A stretch of DNA of 27,209 bases, taken from positions 87,988-115,196 of the forward strand of contig WELA01012513.1 of NCBI GenBank assembly GCA_009602735.1. Direction: 5' to 3'. The translations under genes were made by a program, and so were the position numbers. Shown piece by piece: positions 9,061 to 17,109 of the stretch (positions are counted from its first letter, which is position 1; every line of letters starts with the position of its first letter). The stretch is from Mesotaenium endlicherianum (lineage: Eukaryota; Streptophyta; Zygnematophyceae; Zygnematales; Mesotaeniaceae). The notes under the pieces are model-generated. The model ran no database searches. It saw nothing but the letters and a program-made list of their open reading frames with translations, and was not told the DNA's origin.

Positions 9061-9516
9061 ATGGAGTTAATGGGAGTCAGGCAACTGCTCAGCACCCTCC
9101 CTGGTGTGGTCAAGAAAAAGCTTGGCTCGGTCTGGGTCGGTCCATATTCGGTGGTACGTCGTGTCGGTCAGAATGCTTACAAACTGAACATGTCAGCCGA
9201 CTACAAGGATCACCCGGTCTTTAATGTCTTTTTCCTGGAACCATACATCGAAGGTGATACACTGTTCACGGGTCGGTTACCTGTCCAACCGGGACCGGTC
9301 CCCGCTGTCCGGGACGGCGACCCTGAGGAATATGAGGTTGAGGAGATTTTAGACGCGCGCTCGGTTCGTCGATCGTCTAAATATATCATGAAGTACCTAA
9401 TTTGATGGAAGGGTTACGATGCCTCTAGGGACACTTGGGAATTTAAAGACCATTTGACTAATGCCAATGGGGCGTTGAAACGATTCCACCTTCGGGCGGC
9501 TGGAGCTCCTCCATAA
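9061..9516 (+). pseudogene. Element C integrase tail with C-terminal chromodomain
   Basis: The GPY/F module (LGSVWVGPYSVVRRVGQNAY, then HPVFNVFFLEPY) is followed by an acidic linker and a chromodomain: EEYEVEEILDARSVRR, KYIMKYLI, a TGA stop (9403-9405), then WKGYDASRDTWEFKDHL and ALKRFH, ending at TAA 9514-9516. The aromatic-cage positions (Tyr of EYEVE, Trp of WKGY, Trp of DTWE) are kept. Chromodomains on gypsy integrases direct insertion to marked chromatin. The single TGA is the only break in the module. Confidence 0.85.
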
Positions 9517-9564
9517 CAGTCATTTTTGTTGACACGTGAAGGTGACAGGAGGTCCTGTCTCCAT

Positions 9565-9578
9565 TTAAGTTGGAGGGG
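9565..9578 (+). repeat. Internal polypurine-tract copy (PPT-1)
   Basis: TTAAGTTGGAGGGG. Its first 13 bases are identical to the motif directly before the 3' LTR (11688-11700). It lies 49 bp after the chromodomain stop, where a chromovirus without ORF3 would carry its own polypurine tract. Confidence 0.6.
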
Positions 9579-9871
9579 AAAATATATGACAGTTAGTGTG
9601 CGAGAGCGAGAAAGGGACAGTTATGTGAATCTTAAGTGTCAGCATAGTGACAGAGCGGAGAGACTGGCCCACATAAAGCACCTTTGGCTGAAGGAAAGAG
9701 GGCCTTGCACAGCAATACATCACTTAACACACCTGAAATACGTTTATGTCTAGCGCATCGCAACTACGTCAACTCCTAGCAATCACCCTGTAAGGTAAAC
9801 AGGAACGAATATACCATACTAATACGAACTTACTCCCTTCCTGCAAACTCCTATGATAAAGGTCGATATCC

Positions 9872-9901
9872 TACTAACTTGTGCCTTGGTTACATGTGCA
9901 G
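9872..9901 (+). promoter_or_regulatory. Branch point and 3' splice acceptor before ORF3
   Basis: TACTAAC (9872-9878) is a perfect branch-point consensus. A pyrimidine-enriched stretch and CAG (9899-9901) follow, with the branch A 24 nt before the AG. The ORF3 ATG (9903) begins two bases after the acceptor. Likely donors are 4642 in the leader or 9795 close by. Confidence 0.5.
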
Positions 9902-9902
9902 A

Positions 9903-11710
9903 ATGGCTCCCACCACATAAAAGGAGGACAGAAAGCGCAAGGCAGAAGAAGCCAGGAGGACAATGGAGCAATACTAGAAGGAGCTGGCGGCGACGTCCCT
10001 CACCAGAAGAGAACAAGAAAGGGTTCGCAAACAACAAGAGGCGGCAGAAGAAGCACAGAGGAAGAAGGATCAGGAAGCGGAAAACTGAGGAGGAGAAACA
10101 GAAGAAACAACAAGAAGAAGCGGCAGCGGCAGAGGAGGAGAAAAGGAAAAAGGCTGAAGCGGACAGGCAGAAGAGCTTGGCCACTTACAGGTATACTGTG
10201 GTTGGGGGCCAAAACTTTGATAACCTGAAGGAAGCATTGCTGGCAGCCCAGGAGATCAACAAGCTGGAACAGACAACATTGCTACAGAGGGAAGGAACTG
10301 CAGCACTGGATAGGTACATTGAGACACACACTGGTGTGGTCCTATACGAGGATTATGCNGTGGTCCTTTACGAAGATTATGCCAAGATGGTGGGCTATAA
10401 AGCAGAGCAGGCCCGGTACCTTGCAGATGATTCGGAGAACAAGCCAGTCCCAATACCGGGAATAGTGGGAGATCAGAGACTCATCAGGATGGTGAGCATG
10501 CGGCCCTATAGCTTTAAGGATACGGTATTCTACCTCGCACTACTGCCAGCTTACAATGAAGTTGAGAGAAGGAGCTGGGAGTACTTGGCCAGGGAAGCAG
10601 GACAGCAGATGTTCTCTCCCCACTGGTTCCTATGTAAACTGAGAAAGGCTGAGCATGGACCCCAGTACTACCAGCAGCCAACAGACTGGAGGTGGATGAC
10701 CGTCACAAACAAAAAGCAGGNTTGTGACCGAGCCTAACCAGACGATTTCCACTATGGCCTAGACGGCTACCTCATCCTACCACCTCACATTGCCCCTTGG
10801 GACCCCAGGCCGAATGGCTGCCTGAGCAATATGAATGCAAAGACCAAAGAGCACAGGAGGAGGGGGAGAGACTACTTCTCTAAGGGAAAGCATGCCTTCG
10901 TAAAATGGGCGAAGAATGCAGGCCGGATAGATATCAGCGGGCTGAAGGCCAAGCAACCTCCAGCGCGCCCTAAGAAAGGGAGGTCAGTAGACTACTCCAT
11001 GTCTACCAGGGAGCAGGACGACTTAGTGGACGAGACTCCTACTCTCTCAGAGGAGGAGGATGAGGAGGACGAGGAAGAAGAACAAGGCAAGAGAAGCATC
11101 AGGAGCGGGTACTCAGGAGACCCAAGGGCAGGCAGGAACACTTTCTAAGGAACCAAGATTAGGTGTATGGAACGTGATCCCGGTCATGGAGGCAACTGGA
11201 CCCCGCACTCGCTCCCCTAGCCCACCTGCCCAAGCAGGGGAAGAAGCTGATCTGACTGTACTTGGCAGCAGGCACAGGCAGAAATCCCCAGAGGACAGGG
11301 GCGCCAGAAGAGGGACACGCGGGTGGGCCAGAGGTATTCCGGCCTCTCCCTTCGCTCAGGGACATGTACCTCTTGCCAATGTATTTCAGCATCCTACTGG
11401 AATGCCTGTCTATGTGGGGATCAACACCTAGGTGGGTGAAGAGCAGGCTACCATCCTTCGTTCTCCTCGGGGTCCAACTTTAGAACAAACGGGGTTCTTT
11501 AGAAGGCCAGCTGACAGTCCTAGAGGGCTGTCCAGATCTAGGTCCAGATCTCAGTCTCCTGATCCTGAAGCCCCAAGGAACAACCTCCTACGTGACAGGC
11601 TAAAGAGGCAGCAATGGGGGAAGCTGGGCAGGTTCAGTTCCCTGACCAGACACTTTTGCAGTTTAATGTTGTCGAGACGACAACAAGTTAAGTTGGAGGG
11701 ATTGAAATAA
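9903..11710 (+). pseudogene. Element C ORF3: unrecognised extra protein between integrase and 3' LTR
   Basis: This is a sense-strand gene of about 600 codons, now decayed. The frame from ATG 9903 encodes a Lys/Glu-rich coiled coil (MAPTT; later LAATSLTRREQERVRKQQEA), with stops at 9918 and 9975, until a shift near 10080. The next frame carries the rest of the coil and a globular region with no family I recognise (for example LATYRYTVVGGQNFDNLKEAL, FKDTVFYLALLPAYNEVERR, YGLDGYLILPPHIAPWDP), with a TAA at 10735 beside an N. An acidic tract (DETPTLSEEEDEEDEEEEQG) follows, then a shift near 11100 into an Arg/Ser/Pro-rich tail (LSRSRSRSQSPDPEAPRNN) with a TAG at 11429. No signal peptide or membrane segment is seen, so it is not an obvious envelope gene. 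It could be a second Gag-like or nucleic-acid-binding factor. Confidence 0.6.
11688..11702 (+). other. Element C 3' polypurine tract (PPT-2)
   Basis: TTAAGTTGGAGGGAT lies immediately before the 3' LTR. This is the plus-strand priming site expected for an LTR retrotransposon. It repeats the 13-mer at 9565-9577. Confidence 0.7.
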
Positions 11711-12422
11711 ATCAGTATATTGGTAGTATAATATTCAGTTAAATATAATACTTAATTATGTTCAACCTGCTGAACTTTATGTAGTATTGAGTCTGCTGGA
11801 CTTGATATAATAATCAGTTAATGACTCAGCCGGGAGCAGCAGGCTGAAGTCAACTTAAGTCAGCTTGCTGACACATTCTTTGACAGCCAGCTGATTTCCG
11901 TACTCGGTAGTAGCGAACTGCCTCGATATGCATCTAAGTGTGGTGTGCTAGATGAATGGCCAGATGACATCCCTAGGATGGATGGCGATTGGGGATGATG
12001 GGAGATGGCGGTGGATTTGGTTAACCGAGGTCCTACCAACGTGGTTAACTCCCGGGTAGGCGGTGCCATCGCACTTGCCGTTGAACAGTAAACTCATTCC
12101 ATGTACATATGCTAGGATTGCTCTGGAGTTCGGCATTCGGAAACGAGGCCAACTCTCTTGTACAGCTTACTGAGAGAGATCTGAATCCAAGGCAAGAAGC
12201 CATTGATACGCACACTGTCTTCTAACCTTGCTTATGTATGAGTTTACTGATTGCATTATTGATGCTACTTTACTCGCGTTTGACTTACGAGTATTATTCA
12301 CTGCTAGTGTGTTGTCCTTTGCCGTTTAACCAGTCAACGGAAAATACCATAACGATTACTTGCTGATATTAAAAGATCTTTATTAATTATCAATCGTCTA
12401 TGTGGTAAGTCGATTCATTTCA
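11703..12422 (+). repeat. Element C 3' LTR
   Basis: It begins TGAAAT and ends ATTTCA (perfect 6-bp terminal inverted repeat). It is collinear with the 5' LTR but has the extra 12 bp near 11953. It is preceded by a polypurine tract and followed by the right target copy (12422-12426) and resumed element B gag, so it is a paired 3' LTR and not a solo LTR. Confidence 0.9.
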
Positions 12423-12426
12423 AAAG

Positions 12427-13325
12427 CTATGACTGCCACGGTTGTCCCTATTGCGAGCAACGCTCAAAATCCAGCCCCGGCTCAAGCGCCTCCACAAGAG
12501 CCTACAAGAGCAAGGAAACTCATCAAGCCCGGCAAACCAGACACTTACAATCCTGGGAGAGGAGCCAAATTGAATCTGTGGCAATACCAAGTGGAGACGT
12601 ACCTCACATTCCTTGAAGTACCCGAGGAGGACTACGTCCCTTTTGCCGTTACCTTGCTCAGAGGAGCAGCAACATCATGGTGGCGTAACTATCAAGCAGC
12701 TGTATATCAAGCTGTGGCGCATCCCGTACCCGGCCAAGAGCCCCCACCATCATATGCAAGATGGGTGGATTTTCGTGAAGTCCTCCAGAAGCAATTCATG
12801 CCCATCAATGCGGAGAAAATTGCTCAAGGAAAGCTTCGCCATCTCAAGCAAACAACGTCCGTTCAAGAATATACATCCAGATTTTATGACCTCACTCTTG
12901 AGATCCCCAACATGTTGCTCGAGGAGAAGATTGATCGTTATGTGTCTGGCCTCAAGCCCAAGGTGGCAAAAGAAGTGGAATCGCGCGACTTGAAGGACTT
13001 TTTAAAGATTATTGAAGTGGCTCAAAAGGTGGATACCTTGGATTTCAAGCACTCCGTGCCTTCATCTTCACGGGCACCGGCGACGCGGGTGTACGCAGCA
13101 CCTTTCACATTTGAATCTGGACCCACACCCATGGGAATTGGAGTTATTAAAAGGGACCCCGCGGCTGCCCGAAAGAGTGGAAGACCCTCCAATGACACTT
13201 ATGATGCAAGAAACCAGCAAGGAGTGAAAGCAAGACTCTCCCCGGCTGAAAAAGAAGCTCTTATGACGGCTGGACTATGCTTTTATTGGAAGGAGAAGGG
13301 CCATCGTGCACTCTCATGCCCTTAA
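12427..13325 (+). pseudogene. gag: Element B gag, distal part (capsid and defective zinc knuckle)
   Basis: This resumes the gag frame broken at 3896. The Pro/Ala-rich linker is followed by the capsid domain: PDTYNPGRGAKLNLWQYQVE, LLRGAATSWWRNYQ, FREVLQKQFMPINAEKIAQG, SVQEYTSRFYDLTLEIP and VSGLKPKVAKEVE. The nucleocapsid knuckle reads CFYWKEKGHRALSC, so the second Cys of CCHC is Trp (TGG) and zinc binding would be lost. TAA follows at 13323-13325. Upstream codons from 12402 are LTR sequence read in frame by chance and are not gag. Confidence 0.87.
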
Positions 13326-13342
13326 ATGTTGTCAAAAAATGA

Positions 13343-13806
13343 GCAGCGCCGGTAGGCCAGGAGCCTACCACCCCAAGACCCACTTCACGAGAAGGCAACA
13401 AGCCAAGTGAGGTGGAGACCCCCGTTGTAGACGACGTTCCAGCCCCAATGAGTTTGAGAGGTTACCCTGGAGGAGAGAAGGTCCACATCTTGGTGGATAG
13501 CGGAGCTCAAGGCAACTTCATCGCTGCAGATTTTGCCACCAAGCACAGTATTACTATGCAAACTCTTGACCACGACGAGGGAGTTATGATGCCCGACGGA
13601 TTCTCCTATATTACCCCTTCCAAGAAGACGTACCCCTTGGCACTCTCTATCAAGTCTTTCAAGGATAGTAGTGTTTTCCCCCATGCAATTGGGCAAGTAC
13701 GACGCCATCCTAGGGACGCCTTGGTTGGCCAAGCACAACCTCCAAGTTGATTGGAGGGACGGTACTATCAAGATCGAGAATGACATCACTTCAAGAATCT
13801 GTATTT
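13343..13806 (+). pseudogene. Element B retropepsin, one frameshift
   Basis: The domain opens with GGEKVHILVDSGAQGNFIAADF, where Asp-Ser-Gly is the catalytic triad (about 13493-13501). A shift occurs at the CCCCC run (13678-13682). The frame after it continues with the expected C-terminal strand and motif, YDAILGTPWLAKHNLQVDW, and a basic/acidic linker. As in elements A and C, the protease lies in the -1 frame relative to gag, but here a TGA (13340-13342) and the gag stop separate the two frames and no canonical slippery site is seen. Confidence 0.78.
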
Positions 13807-13865
13807 CGCGCGCAATCTAGAATATCCAGATCCAAGACATCAAGAAGCCGACACACGAGATACCA

Positions 13866-15056
13866 TTGTCCGCCCTCCAACTCAAGAGACTTGTGAGGAA
13901 GGGACACGAGCTTCTTTTGGCCTTGATCACGCCAAAAGACATCAAGAAAGACATCGAGAGTCAAGAAGGCAGCCCCCTTCCCGAGGAGATACAAGAAGTC
14001 TTAGAGGACTACAAAGAAGTATTCTCCCCGGAATTGCCCAAGGGCTTACCCCCCAAGAGATTCGTAGACCACAAGATAGAGTTGGAGCCCGGAAGCAAGC
14101 CCATCTCTCGGCCTACGTTCAAAATGTCATACACGGAGCTAGACGAAGTCAAGAAGCAAATCAAGGAGCTACTGGAGCATGGCTTCATTCGACCTAGCAA
14201 GTCGCCATTTGGAGCCCCGGTGCTATTTGTCAAGAAGAAAGATGGTACCTTGAGGATGTGTGTGGACTATCGCGCCCTCAACAAGATCACCATCAAGAAT
14301 CGATACCCGCTGCCGGGCATGGATGAGCTCATGGACCGGCTGGTTGGAGCCAAGTACTTCACGAAGGTGGACTTGAGAAGCGACTACCACCAGATTTGCA
14401 TCGCTGAACCTGACATAGCGAAAACGGCATTCAGGACAAGATATGGACATTTGGAGTTCATGGTCCAGCCATTTTGACTCACCAACGCGCCAGCAACTTT
14501 CATGACTATGATGAACACCATATTTCAGCCCATGTTGGACAGATTTGTGGTGGTATTCATCGATGACATCCTTATCTACAGCAAGACCCGTGAAGAGTAT
14601 GCGAGACACTTGAAAGAAGTCCTCGAAGTATTGAAGCAAAACAAGCTATTTGCAAAGGAGTCAAAGTGCGAGTTTGCCAAACGAGACGTGGAGTTCCTAG
14701 GTCTCCACGTGACTGCTGATGGCATCAAGATGGACCCCAAGAAGACCACGGTGGTGGAGGAATGGCCAACCCCCACGACCAAGAAAGAACTTCAATCATT
14801 CTTGGGACTTGCCAATTGGTACAGGAGATTCATCCAGAGCTTCTCGCACATAGCAGCCCCTCTCACGGATCTACTGAAGAAAGACAAGCCATATGTTTGG
14901 ACCAAGAAAGAGGAGGAAGCATTCTAACAACTGAAGCAAAGATTGACGACATCCCCGGTGCTCACACTCCCAAGTCCAAACCCAGATTGGCCCTTCGACG
15001 TCATCACCGATGCATCTTCCCATGCAATAGGAGCAATCCTGCTTCAAGACTCGTAG
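13866..15056 (+). pseudogene. Element B reverse transcriptase and start of RNase H
   Basis: One frame with stops TGA 14475-14477, TAA 14925-14927 and TAG 15054-15056. RT landmarks: [58 protein letters not shown], the LTNAPATFM block directly after the first stop, the catalytic box VFIDDILIYS (about 14554-14583), LGLHVTADGIKMDPKK and FLGLANWYRRFIQSF. RNase H begins with VITDASSHAIGAILLQ and is then lost. The two internal stops replace residues that are normally Gly and Gln. The protein is similar to, but clearly a different family from, the element C RT. Confidence 0.88.
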
Positions 15057-15740
15057 GCAAGGCTGGAAAATTTCTTCTCAGTGTATCATAGAAAGGTTAG
15101 ACCTCAGGAGTTTGCAAGAGGGGATCTCGCTGGTAGAAAGTAGAGAGCTGCAGAATAGAATCTGTCAAGAGATTAGCACAGATTCGGGTCAAACACTACA
15201 AGCGTGCGAAGTCACTTAAAATGGTGAGTGCCGTGTTAGTTTCCAAGTTCTCAGAAGTCTCAATTGTCGAATTGCTGATAGCAAGAGTCGTATTAACAAG
15301 TAAAGCTCTCTGTGAAGAACTGAGTGAGCCCAGCCAAGCAGTGAAGAACTGTTAAGGCGCGGTGTTGAGCGAAGAGCTCAGACCAGGCTAGCATAGATGT
15401 GTAGTGCAGAGTTTTGTAAGCTGTGACTTTGTGAAAATTAAGCGAAAGCCTTGAAGGGCGATTTTCTCTGAATCTGGCATTGCCTGTTAAGCTACTTAGA
15501 CGTGATTTCTGCAAACTACAAACTTGTTCATTCTGTAAACCCTCAACTTGGGCGAAAGCCTGCGTGGAAGTAAGACGCTTCTGTCCTTGTAAGGAAAATT
15601 GAGGATAAGCTAACTTTTCAAAAATTTCTACTAAGTGTTGGTAGTGTGGAATGAGGAACTGATTGAGCATGGGAAGCACTGAGTGTGGGATGCTCCACCG
15701 CTTGATGCAAGTGCAGGAAGACCAGGAATGAGTCAACCCC
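15057..15740 (+). other. Non-coding stretch after element B
   Basis: No supported gene. There are short recurrent words (GCGAAAGCCT near 15441 and 15551; GAAGAACTG near 15316 and 15343) and many stops in all frames. It could be decayed repeat DNA. The first 60 bases after the TAG at 15054 may still hold degraded RNase H sequence. Confidence 0.4.
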
Positions 15741-15760
15741 CAGCTAGTTTGCCATCGACA

Positions 15761-15884
15761 CACGTGCAAAGGTCGATCAACCAGGTCGATTCCTCACGTG
15801 CAGCAACGCACCGACCAAACGATCAGGGAATCCCCGCATGCGAGAAGGACCGCCGACACGTCGACCAGGTTGAAGGCACACGTG
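15761..15884. promoter_or_regulatory. Cluster of three CACGTG G-boxes
   Basis: CACGTG occurs at 15761-15766, 15795-15800 and 15879-15884, with a related ACACGTCG at about 15856. Plant bZIP and bHLH factors bind this core. It lies about 1 kb before the AP2 gene, beyond a tRNA-like repeat, so a link to that gene is a guess. Confidence 0.35.
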
Positions 15885-15993
15885 CTAAGAAGCCACGCAC
15901 CTGCCAGGGGTCCGACGCTGTTAGGCACGACACGGATCATGTATATTGTCTCGAATATCTCGATCATCCCCCCCACAATAGATCTTCAAAGGT

Positions 15994-16082
15994 GGGGGGG
16001 CCCCCCCCCCTACCCTGCGGGGGGGCCCTCCGGGACCTTGGCCCTATGCCGGTTCCATCGGGCGGAGGGTAGGGCGGGGGGG
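15994..16082 (+). other. G/C homopolymer hairpin and G-quadruplex motif
   Basis: G7 (15994-16000) abuts C10 (16001-16010), and another G7 lies at 16019-16025, giving strong hairpin potential. At 16060-16082 the pattern GGG-N4-GGG-N2-GGG-N-G7 is a canonical quadruplex motif on the plus strand. A T8 tract follows at about 16091. Confidence 0.6.
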
Positions 16083-16260
16083 ACGATCACTTTTTTTTCC
16101 CCGACCTCCGACCTCAAGATCAGATATTGCCTTCCACAGCCTTAGGCTCCACCCATTGAAACGCTTACAAACTCATTAACTCTTGAACGGCTGAGGTCTA
16201 TTTAAGGGTTTGTCTACGTTCACACTTGGTCTAAATAAGCTGATTTGTTGTATTCCATAC

Positions 16261-16322
16261 GTAATTCGAACCCGTGTCTGCGCCATGAAAAAGCGATGTC
16301 CTTACCACTAGACGAACTTAAC
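16261..16322 (-). tRNA. tRNA-Glu(UUC)-like sequence, probably a pseudogene or SINE head
   Basis: On the minus strand the sequence has an A-box-like D arm (TCGTCTAGTGGTAAGGA), an anticodon loop TTTTCAT (anticodon TTC, 16285-16291) and a B box (GGGTTCGAAT). Spacing matches a tRNA, and the words line up with plant tRNA-Glu. The T-arm 3' side and the acceptor ends do not pair well, so it is unlikely to be functional. A tRNA-derived SINE whose body continues down to about 16150 is the alternative. Confidence 0.45.
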
Positions 16323-16781
16323 CACATTGACCAAGGATGGAAGTCGGTACTAGAGTTACTGGACCATGTTGCACGCGAGGCAAGAAGGAGCTAAGTGGCC
16401 AAATTGCCAGGGAATCGGATTTTCAGGGAGTCACGGCTCCAGCTTGGCTGTGCTTCGCCAAACTGTCGTCAATCTCTTTGCTTCGCGATCACCCTGGCAT
16501 CGCACTATTGAAGGCCATCGCGCGCACTAGAAGTCAGCAAGCACAATTCTGAACATCCACCGAAACCAATTAGCTTCACATGTGGAGTGCGTTTGTAATG
16601 CTTCCCTCGGTAAATGCAGTTGCTGAACTAGCTCATGAGTATTGCTGATTAACACCCTAAGAATGGGCAAGCGGCGAAACTTGAAAATGCAACTGTTCGT
16701 TCGGCAAGGGGGTGTCTGTGTGATATAGTGTAGCTGGCAGCGGAAATCTTGTGTTTGAATGTATAGGTAATGCATGGTTGC

Positions 16782-16791
16782 ATATATATAT
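16782..16791 (+). promoter_or_regulatory. TATA-like element upstream of the AP2 gene
   Basis: TATATATATA lies 122 bp before the ATG at 16913. It would give a 5' UTR of about 95-100 nt if used. Confidence 0.4.
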
Positions 16792-16912
16792 GTCAAGTGT
16801 TCGTGTATAGTTTTCACAATTTGCACTTAGCATTATTCAGCTGTTTTTATTCTCGCCTACCCCGCGCTGTAATTGCTCGCAGCCCAACATATATTACATC
16901 AGCCAGGTCCTT

Positions 16913-17109
16913 ATGAAGGCACCGCAAGTTCATTCACACAGAGCTATCTATGAGCCCCGTTATAAGGGTATTACTCGTAGAGGGGGAAAATGGGAAGCGC
17001 AGATACGGGGCTTGAACCACGCGGGAATTACTTCCAGCAAACAGGGACATAAAATATTATTTCTGGGCAACTATAGTGAATCAGAAGAGGCTGCCAAAGT
17101 GTATGACAG
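16913..17109 (+). CDS. AP2-family transcription factor, exon 1 (first AP2 domain)
   Basis: The gene has six exons: 16913-17109, 18686-19113, 19544-19636, 20250-20366, 20723-20773 and 20829-20950. Together they encode 335 residues, and every intron is in phase 1. Exon 1 carries most of AP2 repeat 1: YKGITRRGGKWEAQIRG, an insertion of about ten residues, then FLGNYSESEEAAKVYDR, ending at donor AG|GTAAGA. Such domains bind DNA in the nucleus. The ATG at 16913 fits the TATA box, but the frame is open further 5' to a good acceptor (TCGCAG at 16882), so an upstream exon is possible. Confidence 0.75.

Larger units (their letters stand above)
9517..9902 (+). other. Element C linker between pol and ORF3
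   Basis: No coding frame is supported. It holds a perfect 7-bp inverted repeat with a 2-nt loop (GACAGGA/TCCTGTC, 9544-9559), the first polypurine-tract-like motif (9565-9578), two weak local donors (GTAAGG at 9790, GTAAAC at 9795), and the branch point and acceptor that precede ORF3. It may act as an ORF3 leader or intron. Confidence 0.5.
3897..12422 (+). mobile_element. Element C: complete chromodomain Ty3/gypsy retrotransposon with an extra 3' ORF
   Basis: Order: 5' LTR (3897-4604), primer site (4606-4617), gag (4677-6116), a -1 frameshift signal (6092-6133), protease, RT, RNase H, integrase, chromodomain (ending 9516), a first polypurine-tract-like motif (9565-9578), ORF3 (9903 to about 11700), a second polypurine tract (11688-11702), and the 3' LTR (11703-12422). 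Protease-RT-RNase H-integrase-chromodomain order is the chromovirus branch of Ty3/gypsy. By eye the LTRs differ at roughly 45 positions plus one 12-bp indel (about 6%). Together with stops, frameshifts and an integrase deletion this means the copy is old and inactive. It lies within gag of element B. Confidence 0.92.
12423..15056 (+). mobile_element. Element B, distal part, truncated in RNase H
   Basis: Continuation of the element that starts at 3080: distal gag, protease and RT, ending within RNase H at about 15056. Recognisable integrase and a 3' LTR are absent. The break could be a deletion or a later rearrangement. No repeat marks the junction. Confidence 0.82.

Noticed and set aside
9853..10080. 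ORF3 N-terminus in the frame of the longest ORF (Arg/Lys-rich)
   Set aside because: The frame from ATG 9903 gives a regular coiled coil that leads naturally into the later domain; the Arg-rich version is its shadow.
9819..10212. Minus-strand Phe/Leu/Ser-rich membrane-like ORFs
   Set aside because: They are the antisense of Lys/Glu-rich coding sequence in ORF3, which always looks like a membrane protein in reverse.
9903..11710. ORF3 as an envelope glycoprotein
   Set aside because: No signal peptide, membrane span, or Cys/glycosylation pattern can be seen in any frame.
11703..12422. Solo LTR
   Set aside because: It is preceded by a polypurine tract and paired with the LTR at 3897 across a complete internal region.
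12402..12426. Start of the gag frame at an ATG at 12402
   Set aside because: These codons are the end of the element C LTR; real gag codons resume at 12427 and connect to 3896.
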